DNA from: Streptomyces spororaveus
Lineage (GTDB): Bacteria; Actinomycetota; Actinomycetes; Streptomycetales; Streptomycetaceae
DNA length: 64,000 bases
Assembly: GCF_016755875.1 (NCBI RefSeq)
Contig: NZ_BNED01000005.1
Coordinates: forward strand, 6,663,501-6,727,500
Direction: 5' to 3'
This document shows positions 29,108 to 40,259 of the stretch, piece after piece. The notes under the pieces are model-generated. The model had not been told where the DNA came from. It ran no database searches and was given only the letters and a program-made list of their open reading frames with translations. A program made the position numbers and the translations under genes. How positions within the stretch are numbered: the first letter of the stretch is position 1; each line of letters begins with the position of its first letter.

Positions 29108-29138
29108 CGTTCTCCGCTCCCGCCAGGGAGCGGACGTC
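29106..29138 (+). promoter_or_regulatory. structured hairpin in the rpmI-rplT gap
   Basis: GACGT (29106-29110) pairs with ACGTC (29134-29138), and CCGCTCCC (29114-29121) pairs with GGGAGCGG (29126-29133) around GCCA. The GCTCCCG/GGGAGC words recur from the hairpin in front of rpmI. Confidence 0.45.
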
Positions 29139-29205
29139 GGACCGGGACCCCATCGAATTCGGGCCGTGTGAAGACACCCACGGCCCCGCTACAAGGAGTT
29201 AACAA

Positions 29206-29592
29206 GTGGCACGCGTCAAGCGGGCAGTAAACGCCCACAAGAAGCGCCGGGCGATCCTCGAGGCGGCCTCCGGCTACCGCGGTCAGCGTTCGCGCCTGTA
29301 CCGCAAGGCCAAGGAGCAGGTCACCCACTCGCTGGTCTACAACTTCAACGACCGCAAGAAGCGCAAGGGCGACTTCCGTCAGCTGTGGATCCAGCGCATC
29401 AACGCCGCTGCCCGCCAGAACGGCATGACGTACAACCGCCTCATCCAGGGTCTGAAGGCCGCCAACATCGAGGTGGACCGCAAGATCCTCGCGGAGCTGG
29501 CCGTCAACGACGCCAACGCGTTCGCCGCGCTCGTCGAGGTCGCGCAGAAGGCGCTTCCGGCCGATGTGAACGCCCCCAAGGCCGCTGCCTAA
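29206..29592 (+). CDS. rplT: 50S ribosomal protein L20
   Basis: A 128-residue basic protein with the L20 N-terminal extension ([24 protein letters not shown]) and globular C-domain ([22 protein letters not shown]). It is an early-assembling 23S rRNA binder, and in other bacteria also a repressor of its own operon. GTG 29206 has AAGGAG 8 bases upstream. The C-terminal KAAA tail is normal. A terminator hairpin follows at 29629-29660. Confidence 0.97.
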   Translation: MARVKRAVNAHKKRRAILEAASGYRGQRSRLYRKAKEQVTHSLVYNFNDRKKRKGDFRQLWIQRINAAARQNGMTYNRLIQGLKAANIEVDRKILAELAVNDANAFAALVEVAQKALPADVNAPKAAA

Positions 29593-29628
29593 GGGCTAGC
29601 CGGCCCAGCTCACCCAGGGCCGGCCCCC

Positions 29629-29660
29629 ACGGACCCGCAGGCATTCGCCTGCGGGTCCGT
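29629..29660 (+). terminator. terminator after rplT
   Basis: A perfect 14-bp stem, ACGGACCCGCAGGC (29629-29642) with GCCTGCGGGTCCGT (29647-29660), has an ATTC loop and is followed by GTGCTTTCCC. It separates the ribosomal-protein operon from the methyltransferase gene. Confidence 0.85.
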
Positions 29661-29754
29661 GTGCTTTCCCGCCCGCACCGCCCGTACCGCCCGCACCACC
29701 CCGCTCCGCCCTGCCCCGTCCCGCCCGGAACCCCGAGAGAGAACCGCACACACC

Positions 29755-30615
<861 letters not shown>

Positions 30616-30671
30616 TAATGTGGCGGCCCGGGGGGCCCACTGCGCTACTCGGAGATGTGGGGTACGGGGAC

Positions 30672-31913
30672 ATGACCGTCGGTACGAACAGCTTGCCGGG
30701 AACCGACACGACGGCCGGTCCGTCGGCGCCGGGCTCCCCCTGCGCCCGCACGGGCGGGCCCGCGGATGACGCCGTGCCCCCCGCCCGGGCCTCCGAAGCG
30801 CTGCGCGGCGTACCGCCGCAGGGCGCGCCCCGCGGGGCGGTCCTGGGCGGCGGTGCCCCCGGTGAGGGGTTCAGCTTCGGGATCGACCCCGACTGCCTGC
30901 CCGACGGGCTCGTCGTCGCCGACGCCACCGGGCACGTGATCTGCTTCAACCGGGCCGCGGCCCGGATGACCGCGACCGACCCCGCCCAGGCGCTCGGCAC
31001 GCGCATCGAGCGGGCGCTCCCGCTGGAGGACCTCGAAGGGCGCCGCTGGTGGGCGCTGACCGACCCGTACGGGGGCCTCGCCACCCGCCGCGGACAGCCC
31101 GAGCGGAACCTGCTGCTCCCCGGCGGCCGCGAGGTGCTGGTCTCCGCCAGCTACATCCGTACGCACCCCACCGGCCCGCTGCGCCGCCTCGTGGTCACCC
31201 TCCGCGGTACCGAGGCCCGCCGGCGCACCGAGCGCAGCCACGCCGAGCTCATCGCCACCGTCGCCCACGAGCTCCGCTCCCCCCTGACCTCGGTCAAGGG
31301 GTTCACGGCCACCCTGCTCGCCAAGTGGGAACGGTTCACCGACGACCAGAAGCGGCTGATGCTGGAGACGGTCGACGCCGACGCCAACCGCGTCACCCGC
31401 CTCATCGCCGAACTCCTCGACATCTCGCGCATCGACTCCGGCCGTCTGGAGGTCCGCCGCCAGCCGGTGGACATCGCCACCGCCGTCGGCCGCCACGTGC
31501 AGGCGCTCACCGCCAACGGGCAGGACCCCGAGCGGTTCCTCCTGAGCGTCAGCCGCCCGCTCCCCGATCTGTGGGCCGATCCGGACAAGATCGACCAGAT
31601 CCTCGGCAACCTCCTGGAAAATGCGGTGCGCCACGGAGAGGGAACGGTCACCATCGGGGTGTCGCCGCATGAGAAGGGAACCGCCGTCACCGTGACCGAC
31701 GAAGGCCCCGGGATCCCCGAGGAGTCGATGGGCCGCGTCTTCACCCGCTTCTGGCGGGGGAGCAAGCGCGGCGGCACCGGCCTGGGCCTGTACATCGTCA
31801 AGGGCATCGTGGAGGCCCACGGCGGGACCATCACGGTCGGCCGCGGCCCCGGCGGCGGCGCCGAGTTCCGATTTATCCTGCCCGTGAGCGCCCCCGCGTA
31901 CCTCACGCAGTAG
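30672..31913 (+). CDS. PAS-domain sensor histidine kinase (orphan)
   Basis: A 413-residue kinase with no transmembrane segment: a disordered N-terminus (~1-75), a PAS domain (~80-185, PDGLVVADATGHVICFN), HisKA with phospho-acceptor His199 in HELRSP, and HATPase_c with N-box (LGNLLENAVRHG), G1 (DEGPGIP), F-box and G2 (GGTGLGLYIVKG). It should autophosphorylate in response to a cytosolic signal. No response regulator gene adjoins it, so its partner is elsewhere. ATG 30672 has a GGGGA site 4 bases upstream. It lies between the methyltransferase and pheS. Confidence 0.88.
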   Translation: MTVGTNSLPGTDTTAGPSAPGSPCARTGGPADDAVPPARASEALRGVPPQGAPRGAVLGGGAPGEGFSFGIDPDCLPDGLVVADATGHVICFNRAAARMTATDPAQALGTRIERALPLEDLEGRRWWALTDPYGGLATRRGQPERNLLLPGGREVLVSASYIRTHPTGPLRRLVVTLRGTEARRRTERSHAELIATVAHELRSPLTSVKGFTATLLAKWERFTDDQKRLMLETVDADANRVTRLIAELLDISRIDSGRLEVRRQPVDIATAVGRHVQALTANGQDPERFLLSVSRPLPDLWADPDKIDQILGNLLENAVRHGEGTVTIGVSPHEKGTAVTVTDEGPGIPEESMGRVFTRFWRGSKRGGTGLGLYIVKGIVEAHGGTITVGRGPGGGAEFRFILPVSAPAYLTQ

Positions 31914-31971
31914 TCCTGCGGAGCGTCCCGGCAGGCGGCCCACGGGCTCCTTCACCCCCAGCGGCCTTTAG

Positions 31972-33191
<1,220 letters not shown>

Positions 33192-33192
<1 letters not shown>

Positions 33193-35720
33193 TGCGCGTC
33201 CCGCTTTCCTGGCTGCGGGAGTACGTCGATCTCCCCGCGGGTGAAACCGGCCGTGACGTGGCGGCCAAGCTGGTCGACGCCGGCCTTGAGGTCGAGACCG
33301 TCGAGCAGCTCGGCGGCGGCCTCAAGGGCCCGCTCGTCGTCGGTCAGGTGCTGACCATCGAGGAGCTGGAGGGCTTCCGCAAGCCGATCCGCTTCTGCAC
33401 GGTCGACGTCGGTCAGGCCAACGGCACCGGTGAGCCGCAGGAGATCGTCTGCGGTGCCCGGAACTTCGCCGTCGGCGACAAGGTCGTCGTGGTGCTGCCG
33501 GGCGCGGTGCTGCCCGGTGACTTCGCGATCGCCTCGCGCAAGACCTACGGCCGCACCTCGCACGGCATGATCTGCTCCGGCGACGAGCTGGGCATGGGCG
33601 ACGACGGCACGCACGGCATCATCGTGCTGCCGCCCGAGCACGAGGTCGGCAGCGACGCGATCGAGCTGCTCCAGCTCGTCGACGAGGTCCTCGACATCGA
33701 CATCACCCCGGACCGCGGCTACTGCATGTCCATGCGCGGTGTCGCCCGCGAGGCGGCCACCGCCTACGGCCTGCCGCTGCGCGACCCGGCGCTGCTCGAC
33801 GTGCCCGCGCCGAACTCGTACGGCTACCCGGTCAAGGTCGACGACCCGGTCGGCTGCGACCGCTTCACCGCCCGCACGGTGACCGGGCTCGACCCCGACG
33901 CGCGCTCCCCGATCTGGCTGACCCGCCGCCTGCAGAAGGCGGGCATGCGCCCGATCTCGCTCGCCGTGGACATCACCAACTACGTGATGCTGGAGCTCGG
34001 CCAGCCGCTGCACGCCTACGACCGCTCCAGCGTCGAGGGCACCATCGGGGTCCGCCGCGCGGAGCAGGGCGAGAAGTTCACCACCCTCGACGGGGTCAAG
34101 CGCACGCTCGACGCCGAGGACCTGGTGATCACTGACAACAGCGGGCCGATCGGTCTCGCCGGTGTCATGGGCGGCGCCAACACCGAGATCGCCGACTCCG
34201 TCACCGACGCCGAAACCGGCCAGGTCACGGGGACCACGGACGTCGTCATCGAGGCCGCGCACTTCGACTCCGTGTCGATCTCGCGCACCGCCCGCCGCCT
34301 CAAGCTGTCCTCCGAGGCCTCCAAGCGCTTCGAGCGGGGCGTCGACCCGCAGGCCGCGGCCGCGGCCGCGCAGCGGACCGTCGACCTGCTCGTGCTCCTC
34401 GCGGGCGGCACCGCCGAAGCGGGCGTCACCGAGGTCCTCGCCCCGGGCGCGCCCCGTACCATCGCCATGCCCGCGGACCACCCGGACCGGGTGGCGGGCA
34501 TGGAGTACGGCCGCGAGACCGTCGTACGCCGCCTCCAGGAGATCGGCTGCGACGTCTACGGCCAGGACGAGCTCGTCGTCACCGTCCCGTCGTGGCGGCC
34601 CGACCTCGCCGCGCCCAACGACCTCGCCGAAGAGGTCATCCGGCTGGAGGGCTACGGGAACCTCCCGTCGACCCTCCCGCAGGTGCCCTCCGGCCGCGGC
34701 CTGACCGCCCGGCAGCAGCTGCACCGCCGGGTCGGCCGCGCGCTGGCCGGCGCGGGCTACGTCGAGGCGCTCAGCTACCCCTTCATCGGCGAGGGCGTCT
34801 TCGACCAGCTCCAGCTCCCGGCGCACGACGTGGCCCGCCAGGTCGTCAAGCTGGTCAACCCGATCTCCGACGAGGAGCCGGCGCTGCGCACCACGCTGCT
34901 GCCGGGTCTGCTCGGCGCGCTGCGCCGCAACGACAGCCGGGGCAGCCACGACCTCGCGCTCTTCGAGACCGGCTCGGTCTTCCGGGCCGCCGCACAGCCG
35001 GGTGTCGCCGTACGGCTGCCCGTCGACCGGCGTCCCACGGACGAGGAGATCGCCACCCTGAACGCGGCGCTGCCCGCGCAGCCGCGGTACGCCGCGGTCG
35101 TGCTGGCCGGCGCGCGCGAGCAGGCCGGCTGGTGGGGCAAGGGCCGTCCGGCCGACTGGGCGGACGCGGTCCAGGCCGCCCGCGCGCTGGCCGTCGAGGC
35201 CGGCACCGAGCTGGTGGTCCGCCAGGGCCAGTACGGCCCCTGGCACCCGGGCCGCTGCGCCGAGCTGGTCGTCACCCTCGGCGGGGTCGAGCAGGTCATC
35301 GGCCACGCCGGTGAGCTGCACCCGCGCGTGGTCAAGGCGATGGGCCTGCCGGCCCGCACCAGCGCGATGGAGATCGACCTGGACCGTCTCGCGGCGGCCG
35401 GCGGCGAGGCCCTCCAGGCGCCGCGGATCTCCTCCTTCCCGGTGGCGACCCAGGACGTGGCGCTGATCGTCGACGCGTCGGTCCCGGCGTCCTCGGTGGA
35501 GGCCGCGCTGCGCAAGGGCGCGGGTGAACTCCTCGAATCGCTGCGGCTGTTCGACGTGTTCACCGGTGAGCAGGTCGGCGAGGGCAAGAAGTCCCTGGCC
35601 TACGCGCTGCGCTTCCGCGCGGCCGACCGGACGCTGACCGCCGAGGAGTCCACGGCCGCGCGCGACGCGGCGGTGGCCCTGGCGGGCGAGCGGACCGGGG
35701 CGGTGCTCCGGGGCGCGTAG
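33192..35720 (+). CDS. pheT: phenylalanyl-tRNA synthetase beta subunit
   Basis: An 842-residue subunit with the expected order: an EMAP-like tRNA-binding domain (~40-160), B3/B4 editing domain (~220-390), B5 domain (~415-490), the inactive synthetase core and the C-terminal FDX-ACB anticodon-binding domain (~745-840, [15 protein letters not shown]). It overlaps the pheS stop by one base. A perfect terminator hairpin follows 17 bases after the stop. Length is normal for the long bacterial form. Confidence 0.96.
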
Positions 35721-35737
35721 CCGCTTCGTACCCGGCT

Positions 35738-35771
35738 GAGGGGCACGTCCGGACCACCGGACGTGCCCCTC
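35738..35771 (+). terminator. terminator after pheST
   Basis: A perfect 15-bp stem, GAGGGGCACGTCCGG (35738-35752) with CCGGACGTGCCCCTC (35757-35771), has an ACCA loop. Confidence 0.85.
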
Positions 35772-35857
35772 ACTCGTTCGGGTGAGAACTCCGGTGGCCC
35801 GTGTCCGGGGTGCCGGTCGGTCGACACAATCGATCCGGCCGGAGGGGAGTCCTACGG

Positions 35858-36928
35858 ATGATCACGCGTGGGGAGATGCCCCTGGTGCGCCGGGTGTGCG
35901 TCCTGGCCTGGGCCGGCGCCGCGGTGTCCTGGGAGCTGTCCACGCCGGGGCGGCTGGTCCCGAGCCTGGCCACCTGCGCGGCCTTCCTGCTGCTGGCCAC
36001 CGGGTGCGCGCTGCACATCCGGCGCGGGCTGCTGGGCGAGCTGCGCCGTTCGCAGGAGATCGCGGGCGCCGCGCAGCGGGCGCTGCTGCGACCGCTGCCC
36101 GGGCGGATCGGCGGGCTGACGGCGGCCGCGGCACAGCTCTCGGCGAGCCGGGGTGCGGCGGTGGGCGGGGACCTGTACGAGGCCGTGCCGACGGCGTACG
36201 GGATCCGGGTGGTGATCGGGGACGTACGGGGCCATGGGCTGCCCGCGCTGGGCGCGGCCGCCGCCGTGCTCGGTGCCTTCCGCGAGGGGGCGTACGACGA
36301 ACCGTCGCTGGCCGGAGTGCTGCGGCGGATGGAACGGGCGCTGGGCCGCCATGTCCGGGACCGGGCCGAGTCGGAGCCCGCGGCGGCGGAGGAGTTCGTG
36401 ACGGTCCTGCTCCTGCAGATCGCCGGGGACGGCACCCTGCTGGCGCTGAACTGCGGCCATCCCCGGCCCTACCTGCTTCGTTCGGCCCCGGTTCCGGAAC
36501 ACTGCGCCGCGCGCAGCCGGGGCGCCGCCCCGGACCCCGCGCCTCGAACGCCGGCGGGGCTGAATTCTTCAGCCCGTCCGGCGTTCGAGGGCCGTGTCCA
36601 GGCGGCCCCCGGTTCCACGCAGGTACTGCCGCTGGCCGGGGGCGAGACCTTGCCGCCGCTCGGGGTGGTGCCCGTACCCGCGGACGTGTGGCCGCACGAC
36701 TGCGGGGAACTCCGGCCCGGGGAGACGCTGTTCCTGTACACCGACGGGGCCGAGGACGCCCGCGACCGGGCCGGCCGGTTCTTCGATCTGGCGGGCGTCC
36801 TCGCAGAGGAGGCGGCGGCCACGCCCACGCGGCTGGTGGCGGGCGTGCACGCCGCTCTGCTCCGGCACACCGGCGGGCGGCTCACCGACGACATCGCCCT
36901 GCTGGTGCTCCGCGACGACCGGTCCTGA
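35858..36928 (+). CDS. SpoIIE-type PP2C phosphatase with an in-frame repeat insertion
   Basis: A 356-residue membrane-anchored PPM phosphatase. Two N-terminal hydrophobic segments (~10-50) precede the catalytic domain: GGDLYEAVPT near 104-113, GDVRGHGLPALGAAA near 122-136, VTVLLLQ, and the C-terminal LFLYTDGAEDARD and GGRLTDDIALLVL. Such proteins dephosphorylate anti-sigma-factor antagonists. Between strands LNCGHPRPYLL and LPLAGGETLPPLG, residues ~221-244 are encoded by a dispersed palindromic repeat and look like filler (GAAPDPAPRTPAG). ATG 35858 has GGAGGGGAG eight bases upstream; GTG 35801 is an alternative. Confidence 0.87.
   Translation: MITRGEMPLVRRVCVLAWAGAAVSWELSTPGRLVPSLATCAAFLLLATGCALHIRRGLLGELRRSQEIAGAAQRALLRPLPGRIGGLTAAAAQLSASRGAAVGGDLYEAVPTAYGIRVVIGDVRGHGLPALGAAAAVLGAFREGAYDEPSLAGVLRRMERALGRHVRDRAESEPAAAEEFVTVLLLQIAGDGTLLALNCGHPRPYLLRSAPVPEHCAARSRGAAPDPAPRTPAGLNSSARPAFEGRVQAAPGSTQVLPLAGGETLPPLGVVPVPADVWPHDCGELRPGETLFLYTDGAEDARDRAGRFFDLAGVLAEEAAATPTRLVAGVHAALLRHTGGRLTDDIALLVLRDDRS
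36517..36589. repeat. dispersed palindromic repeat inside a coding sequence (copy B)
   Basis: Two hairpins lie inside the phosphatase frame: CCGGGGC/GCCCCGG (36517-36523 with 36527-36533) and 22-base arms at 36543-36564 and 36568-36589, complementary at 20 of 22 positions. Bases 36525-36560 match 24295-24330 at 34 of 36 positions and the reverse of 11073-11108 at 32 of 36. Confidence 0.8.
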
Positions 36929-36945
36929 CCGCCGGCCCCGGACAC

Positions 36946-36978
36946 GCGCGCCGGGCCCGGTGGATGAGCCCGGCGCGC
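36946..36978 (+). terminator. terminator after the SpoIIE-type phosphatase gene
   Basis: GCGCGCCGGGC (36946-36956) pairs perfectly with GCCCGGCGCGC (36968-36978) across an 11-base loop, 17 bases after the stop. Confidence 0.7.
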
Positions 36979-37214
36979 GCTCTCGGCCCGGCCCCTGCCG
37001 GGGCGCGGCGACCAACCGGGCGCCGGCGGGGCCGGAACGCGCCGCCCGCCTGCCATGGAGTGTCGGGCAGACAGCAGTACGGGCGGCGCGGTGACGGGTC
37101 GTCGCACTGTACGAGGGGGAGCCGACGACCCGAGCTACCTCTTGGCGAGGCTCTTCAGTGAAGCGCCTCGACGGGTCCGTGCGGCAGAGTGCGCATCGCA
37201 TTTATGCGCGTACA

Positions 37215-37237
37215 CGGTTCACACCCCGTGTGAACCG
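37215..37237. promoter_or_regulatory. palindromic operator-like site upstream of the TPR-type regulator
   Basis: CGGTTCACA (37215-37223) and TGTGAACCG (37229-37237) form a perfect 9-bp inverted repeat with a CCCCG spacer. A -10-like TAGCCT follows at 37247-37252. The position suits a repressor site, perhaps autoregulatory. Confidence 0.6.
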
Positions 37238-37279
37238 CGCACCCATTAGCCTGAGACCGACGAGCCCTTGGAGCGGCCC

Positions 37280-38620
37280 ATGCAGCCCAATGTCCTGCTC
37301 GACGCCCTCCTCGCCGAGGCGGGCATGTCCCACGCCGGACTCGCCGCGTACGTGAACCAGGCAGGCCGCACCCGCGGTCTCGCCCTGCGCTACGAACACA
37401 CCGCCGTGGCACGGTGGTTGAAGGGTCAGCGGCCCCGGGGCCAGGTCCCCGACCTGATCTGCGAGGTGCTCGGAGGGCGGCTGCGGCGTCCCCTCGGGCT
37501 GGACGACATCGGGCTCGGGGCGGCCGACCGGCCCGTTCCGCTGCACGCCTCGCCGCTCAGCGGGTTCGTGGACCGGGCCGCCGCCCTGTGGCGTGCGGAC
37601 GTCCAGGCCCGGCCCCAGTTGCTGGCCGCCGAGGCGGTCACCGGGACGCCCGCCGTCATCCCGGTGTGGGAATGGGAGAATCCGCCCGAGGACGCCGACG
37701 TGTCCCGCGAGGGCCCGCATCCGATCGGCCCCGAGCACATCGAGATCCTCAAGTCCGCCCGCGCCCACTACGAGCTGATGTACCGCCGGGCCGGCGGTCT
37801 CGCCACGCGGGACCGGATCGTCCGCTTCCTGGGCAGTGAGACCGCGCCCATGCTGCGCGGGAGCTACCCCGACGACCTCGGCCGCCGGCTGCACCGGGCC
37901 ACGGGGTCCCTGGTGGCGGTGGCGGGGATCTGCGCCTACGACTCGGACGCCCACGGCCTGGCCCAGCGCTACTTCCACCAGGCCCTGCGCCTGGCCAAGG
38001 CGAGCGGGGACCGGGGGCTCGGGGCGTACGTCATCGCGCTGATCGTCAACCAGTCCCTGCACCTGCGGGAGTACCGACAGGCCGTGGCCTTCGCGGAGGC
38101 CGCGCTGCGCGCCGCCGGCCGGCACACCACTCCGGCGCTGGCCGCCGACCTGTACGCGATGCAGGCCAAGGCCTATGCCCAACTCGGCGACACCCCGGCC
38201 GCCCTGGCCTGCATCCGCAGGGCGGAGGCGGCCGCCGAGCGGATCCGCCCGGGCAGCGAACCGGACGAGACGGGCTACGTACAGCCGGGGCTCGTCAACG
38301 TCCAGGTCGCCGAAGCGCTGCTCAGCCTGGGTGATCTGGAGGCCGCGCGGGTCCAGGCGACCGCCGCCGTGGGCACCCCGGCGCACGACCGCGGCCGGGT
38401 GCACCGGCTGGCGATGCTGTGCGAGATCCAGCTGCGTCAGGGGGAGGCGGACCGGGCCGCGGCGTCCGCGGCCGAGATGGCCGAGCGGGCCAAGGGCATG
38501 GAGTCGCTGCGGCTGCGCGACCGGTTGCGGGCGGTCCGGGAACAGCTTCTGACCAGCGGTTGTACGGGCGCGGAGGAGACCGCGCGGCTGATCGACGGGG
38601 CGCTGCGCGTTCCGCTGTGA
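37280..38620 (+). CDS. Streptomyces TPR-type regulator (NsdA-like)
   Basis: A 446-residue cytosolic protein. The N-terminal ~75 residues resemble an XRE-like DNA-binding segment (SHAGLAAYVNQAGRTRG, then TAVARWLKGQRPRGQVPDLI). The rest is alpha-helical TPR-like repeats (~175-420, for example AQRYFHQALRLAKASGDRG and LYAMQAKAYAQLGD). This layout is shared by the NsdA/NsdB family of Streptomyces proteins, some of which repress sporulation and antibiotic production. Assignment to that family is by architecture. ATG 37280 has GGAG six bases upstream; a TTG at 37268 is less likely. A perfect palindrome precedes it. Confidence 0.75.
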   Translation: MQPNVLLDALLAEAGMSHAGLAAYVNQAGRTRGLALRYEHTAVARWLKGQRPRGQVPDLICEVLGGRLRRPLGLDDIGLGAADRPVPLHASPLSGFVDRAAALWRADVQARPQLLAAEAVTGTPAVIPVWEWENPPEDADVSREGPHPIGPEHIEILKSARAHYELMYRRAGGLATRDRIVRFLGSETAPMLRGSYPDDLGRRLHRATGSLVAVAGICAYDSDAHGLAQRYFHQALRLAKASGDRGLGAYVIALIVNQSLHLREYRQAVAFAEAALRAAGRHTTPALAADLYAMQAKAYAQLGDTPAALACIRRAEAAAERIRPGSEPDETGYVQPGLVNVQVAEALLSLGDLEAARVQATAAVGTPAHDRGRVHRLAMLCEIQLRQGEADRAAASAAEMAERAKGMESLRLRDRLRAVREQLLTSGCTGAEETARLIDGALRVPL

Positions 38621-38673
38621 CGGGTCAGCTGCTGCCATGTTTGCCACCTACTCGAAAGAAAGGTGGCACTGCC

Positions 38674-39210
38674 GTGCAGTGGATGAACCTGAGTGAGCAC
38701 ACCGTGTACAAGAACCGATGGTTCGACGTGAATCTCGCCGATGTGGAACTCCCCGACGGCCGGCACCTGGACCACTTCGTGATCCGGCTGCGTCCGGTCG
38801 CCGTCGCCACGGCCGTCAACGAGGCGGACGAGGTGCTGCTGCTCTGGCGGCACCGCTTCATCACCGACAGCTGGGGCTGGGAACTGCCCGCCGGGGTGGT
38901 CGAGGACGGTGAGGACATCGCCGCCGCTGCGGCTCGTGAGATGGAGGAGGAGTCGGGCTGGCGGCCCGGCCCGCTCCACCACCTGATGACCGTCGAGCCG
39001 TCCAACGGGCTGACCGACGCCCGCCACCATCTCTACTGGGCGGACGGGGCCACCCACATCGGGCACCCCGAGGACGATTTCGAGTCCTCGCGCCGGGAGT
39101 GGGTGCCGCTCAAGCTCGTACCGGACATGATCGCCCGCGGGGAGATCCCGGCCGCCAACATGGCGGCCGGGCTGCTCCTGCTGCACCATCTGCGGCTGGG
39201 CCGACCGTAG
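38674..39210 (+). CDS. Nudix hydrolase
   Basis: A 178-residue hydrolase with a perfect Nudix box from Gly74 to Trp96 (GX5EX7REUXEEXGU; REMEEESGW at 88-96), which binds Mg2+ and cleaves nucleoside diphosphate derivatives. The flanking sequence (HFVIRLRPVAVATAV before, LLHHLRLGRP at the end) resembles ADP-ribose pyrophosphatase-type members. The exact substrate is unknown. GTG 38674 follows AAAGGTGG by about six bases. It is 53 bases after the TPR-type regulator, possibly the same transcript. Confidence 0.9.
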   Translation: MQWMNLSEHTVYKNRWFDVNLADVELPDGRHLDHFVIRLRPVAVATAVNEADEVLLLWRHRFITDSWGWELPAGVVEDGEDIAAAAAREMEEESGWRPGPLHHLMTVEPSNGLTDARHHLYWADGATHIGHPEDDFESSRREWVPLKLVPDMIARGEIPAANMAAGLLLLHHLRLGRP

Positions 39211-39226
39211 CGACCAGCCGCAGGGA

Positions 39227-40099
39227 TCAGCCGTACGGGTAGAAGCCCGCGCCCGTCTTGCGGCCCAGGCGGCCGGCGTCGACCATGCGCTGGAGCAGCG
39301 GGGGAGCGGCGTACAGCGGCTCCTTGTACTCGGCGTACATGGAGTCGGCGATCGACGCGATGGTGTCCAGGCCGATCAGGTCGGACAGCTTGAGCGGGCC
39401 CATCGGGTGGGCGCAGCCCAGCTCCATGCCGTTGTCGATGTCCTCGCGGCTGGCGATGCCCGACTCGAACATCCGGATGGCGGAGAGCAGGTACGGGACG
39501 AGGAGCGCGTTGACGACGAACCCGGACCGGTCCTGGGCGCGGACCGCGTGCTTGCCCAGCACGTCCCGCACCAGGGCCTCGGCCCGCTTGACCGTCTCCT
39601 CACCCGTGGTCAGCGCCGGGATCAGCTCGACGAGCTTCTGCACGGGGGCCGGGTTGAAGAAGTGGATGCCGATGACCTGGTCCGGCCGCGAGGTCGCGAC
39701 GGCCAGCTTCACCAGCGGGATCGAGGAGGTGTTGGAGGCCAGGATGGCGTCCGGGCGGGTCATCACCTGATCGAGGATCTGGAAGATCTCGGTCTTGACC
39801 TGCTCGTTCTCGACGACCGCCTCGATGACGAGGTCGCGGTCGGCGAACTCGCCGAGGTCGGTGGTGAAGGTGAGGCGGGCCAGGGTGGCGTCCCGCTCCT
39901 CCTCGCTGATCTTGCCGCGTTCGGCGGCCTTGGTCAGCGAGTTGTGCAGCCGGGTCCGGCCGATCTCCAGGGCTTCGCCGGTGGTCTCGGCGACCTTGAC
40001 CTCAAGGCCACTGCGGGCGCACACCTCGGCGATACCCGCGCCCATCTGGCCACAGCCCACTACGCCGACCCGTGTGATGTCGGAAGGGAGGTCAGTCAC
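39227..40099 (-). CDS. 3-hydroxybutyryl-CoA dehydrogenase
   Basis: A 290-residue 3-hydroxyacyl-CoA dehydrogenase converting 3-hydroxybutyryl-CoA to acetoacetyl-CoA with NAD(P). The Rossmann loop VGVVGCGQMGAGIAEVC (residues ~10-26), the ASNTSSIP segment, catalytic HFFNPAP near 145 and the C-terminal helical domain (LVPYLLSAIRMFESG, GPLKLSDLIGLD) are complete. GTG 40099 is preferred, with GAAAGG about seven bases upstream on its strand; ATG 40120 would add seven residues. It is likely used in butyrate/crotonyl-CoA supply or short-chain fatty acid metabolism. It stands alone. Confidence 0.92.
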   Translation of the reverse strand: MTDLPSDITRVGVVGCGQMGAGIAEVCARSGLEVKVAETTGEALEIGRTRLHNSLTKAAERGKISEEERDATLARLTFTTDLGEFADRDLVIEAVVENEQVKTEIFQILDQVMTRPDAILASNTSSIPLVKLAVATSRPDQVIGIHFFNPAPVQKLVELIPALTTGEETVKRAEALVRDVLGKHAVRAQDRSGFVVNALLVPYLLSAIRMFESGIASREDIDNGMELGCAHPMGPLKLSDLIGLDTIASIADSMYAEYKEPLYAAPPLLQRMVDAGRLGRKTGAGFYPYG

Positions 40100-40259
40100 T
40101 TCGTGCCTTTCGCAGCTCATCCGTCGGCGGGTCCCCCGTACGATTCCGGCGCCCGCCACGCCCCCCGACGTTACTCCCGACCTTGCGCGGGGCGGCGGGC
40201 CGGGGCGGGCATGCTGAGCGGACACCGTGCAATGTCACTCAGCGAAGTGGAGATGTCAC

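Larger units (their letters stand above)
36929..37279. other. 351-base intergenic region with three inverted repeats
   Basis: This region contains a terminator hairpin for the phosphatase gene (36946-36978), a 10-bp inverted repeat CGGGTCGTCG (37095-37104) with CGACGACCCG (37123-37132), and the operator-like palindrome 37215-37237. A 64-codon frame at 37055-37249 exists but lacks a ribosome site and overlaps the palindrome. I do not support it as a gene. Confidence 0.65.

Noticed and set aside
37055..37249. 64-codon frame in the gap before the NsdA-like gene
   Set aside because: No ribosome site, no recognisable protein, and it overlaps the palindromic operator-like site.
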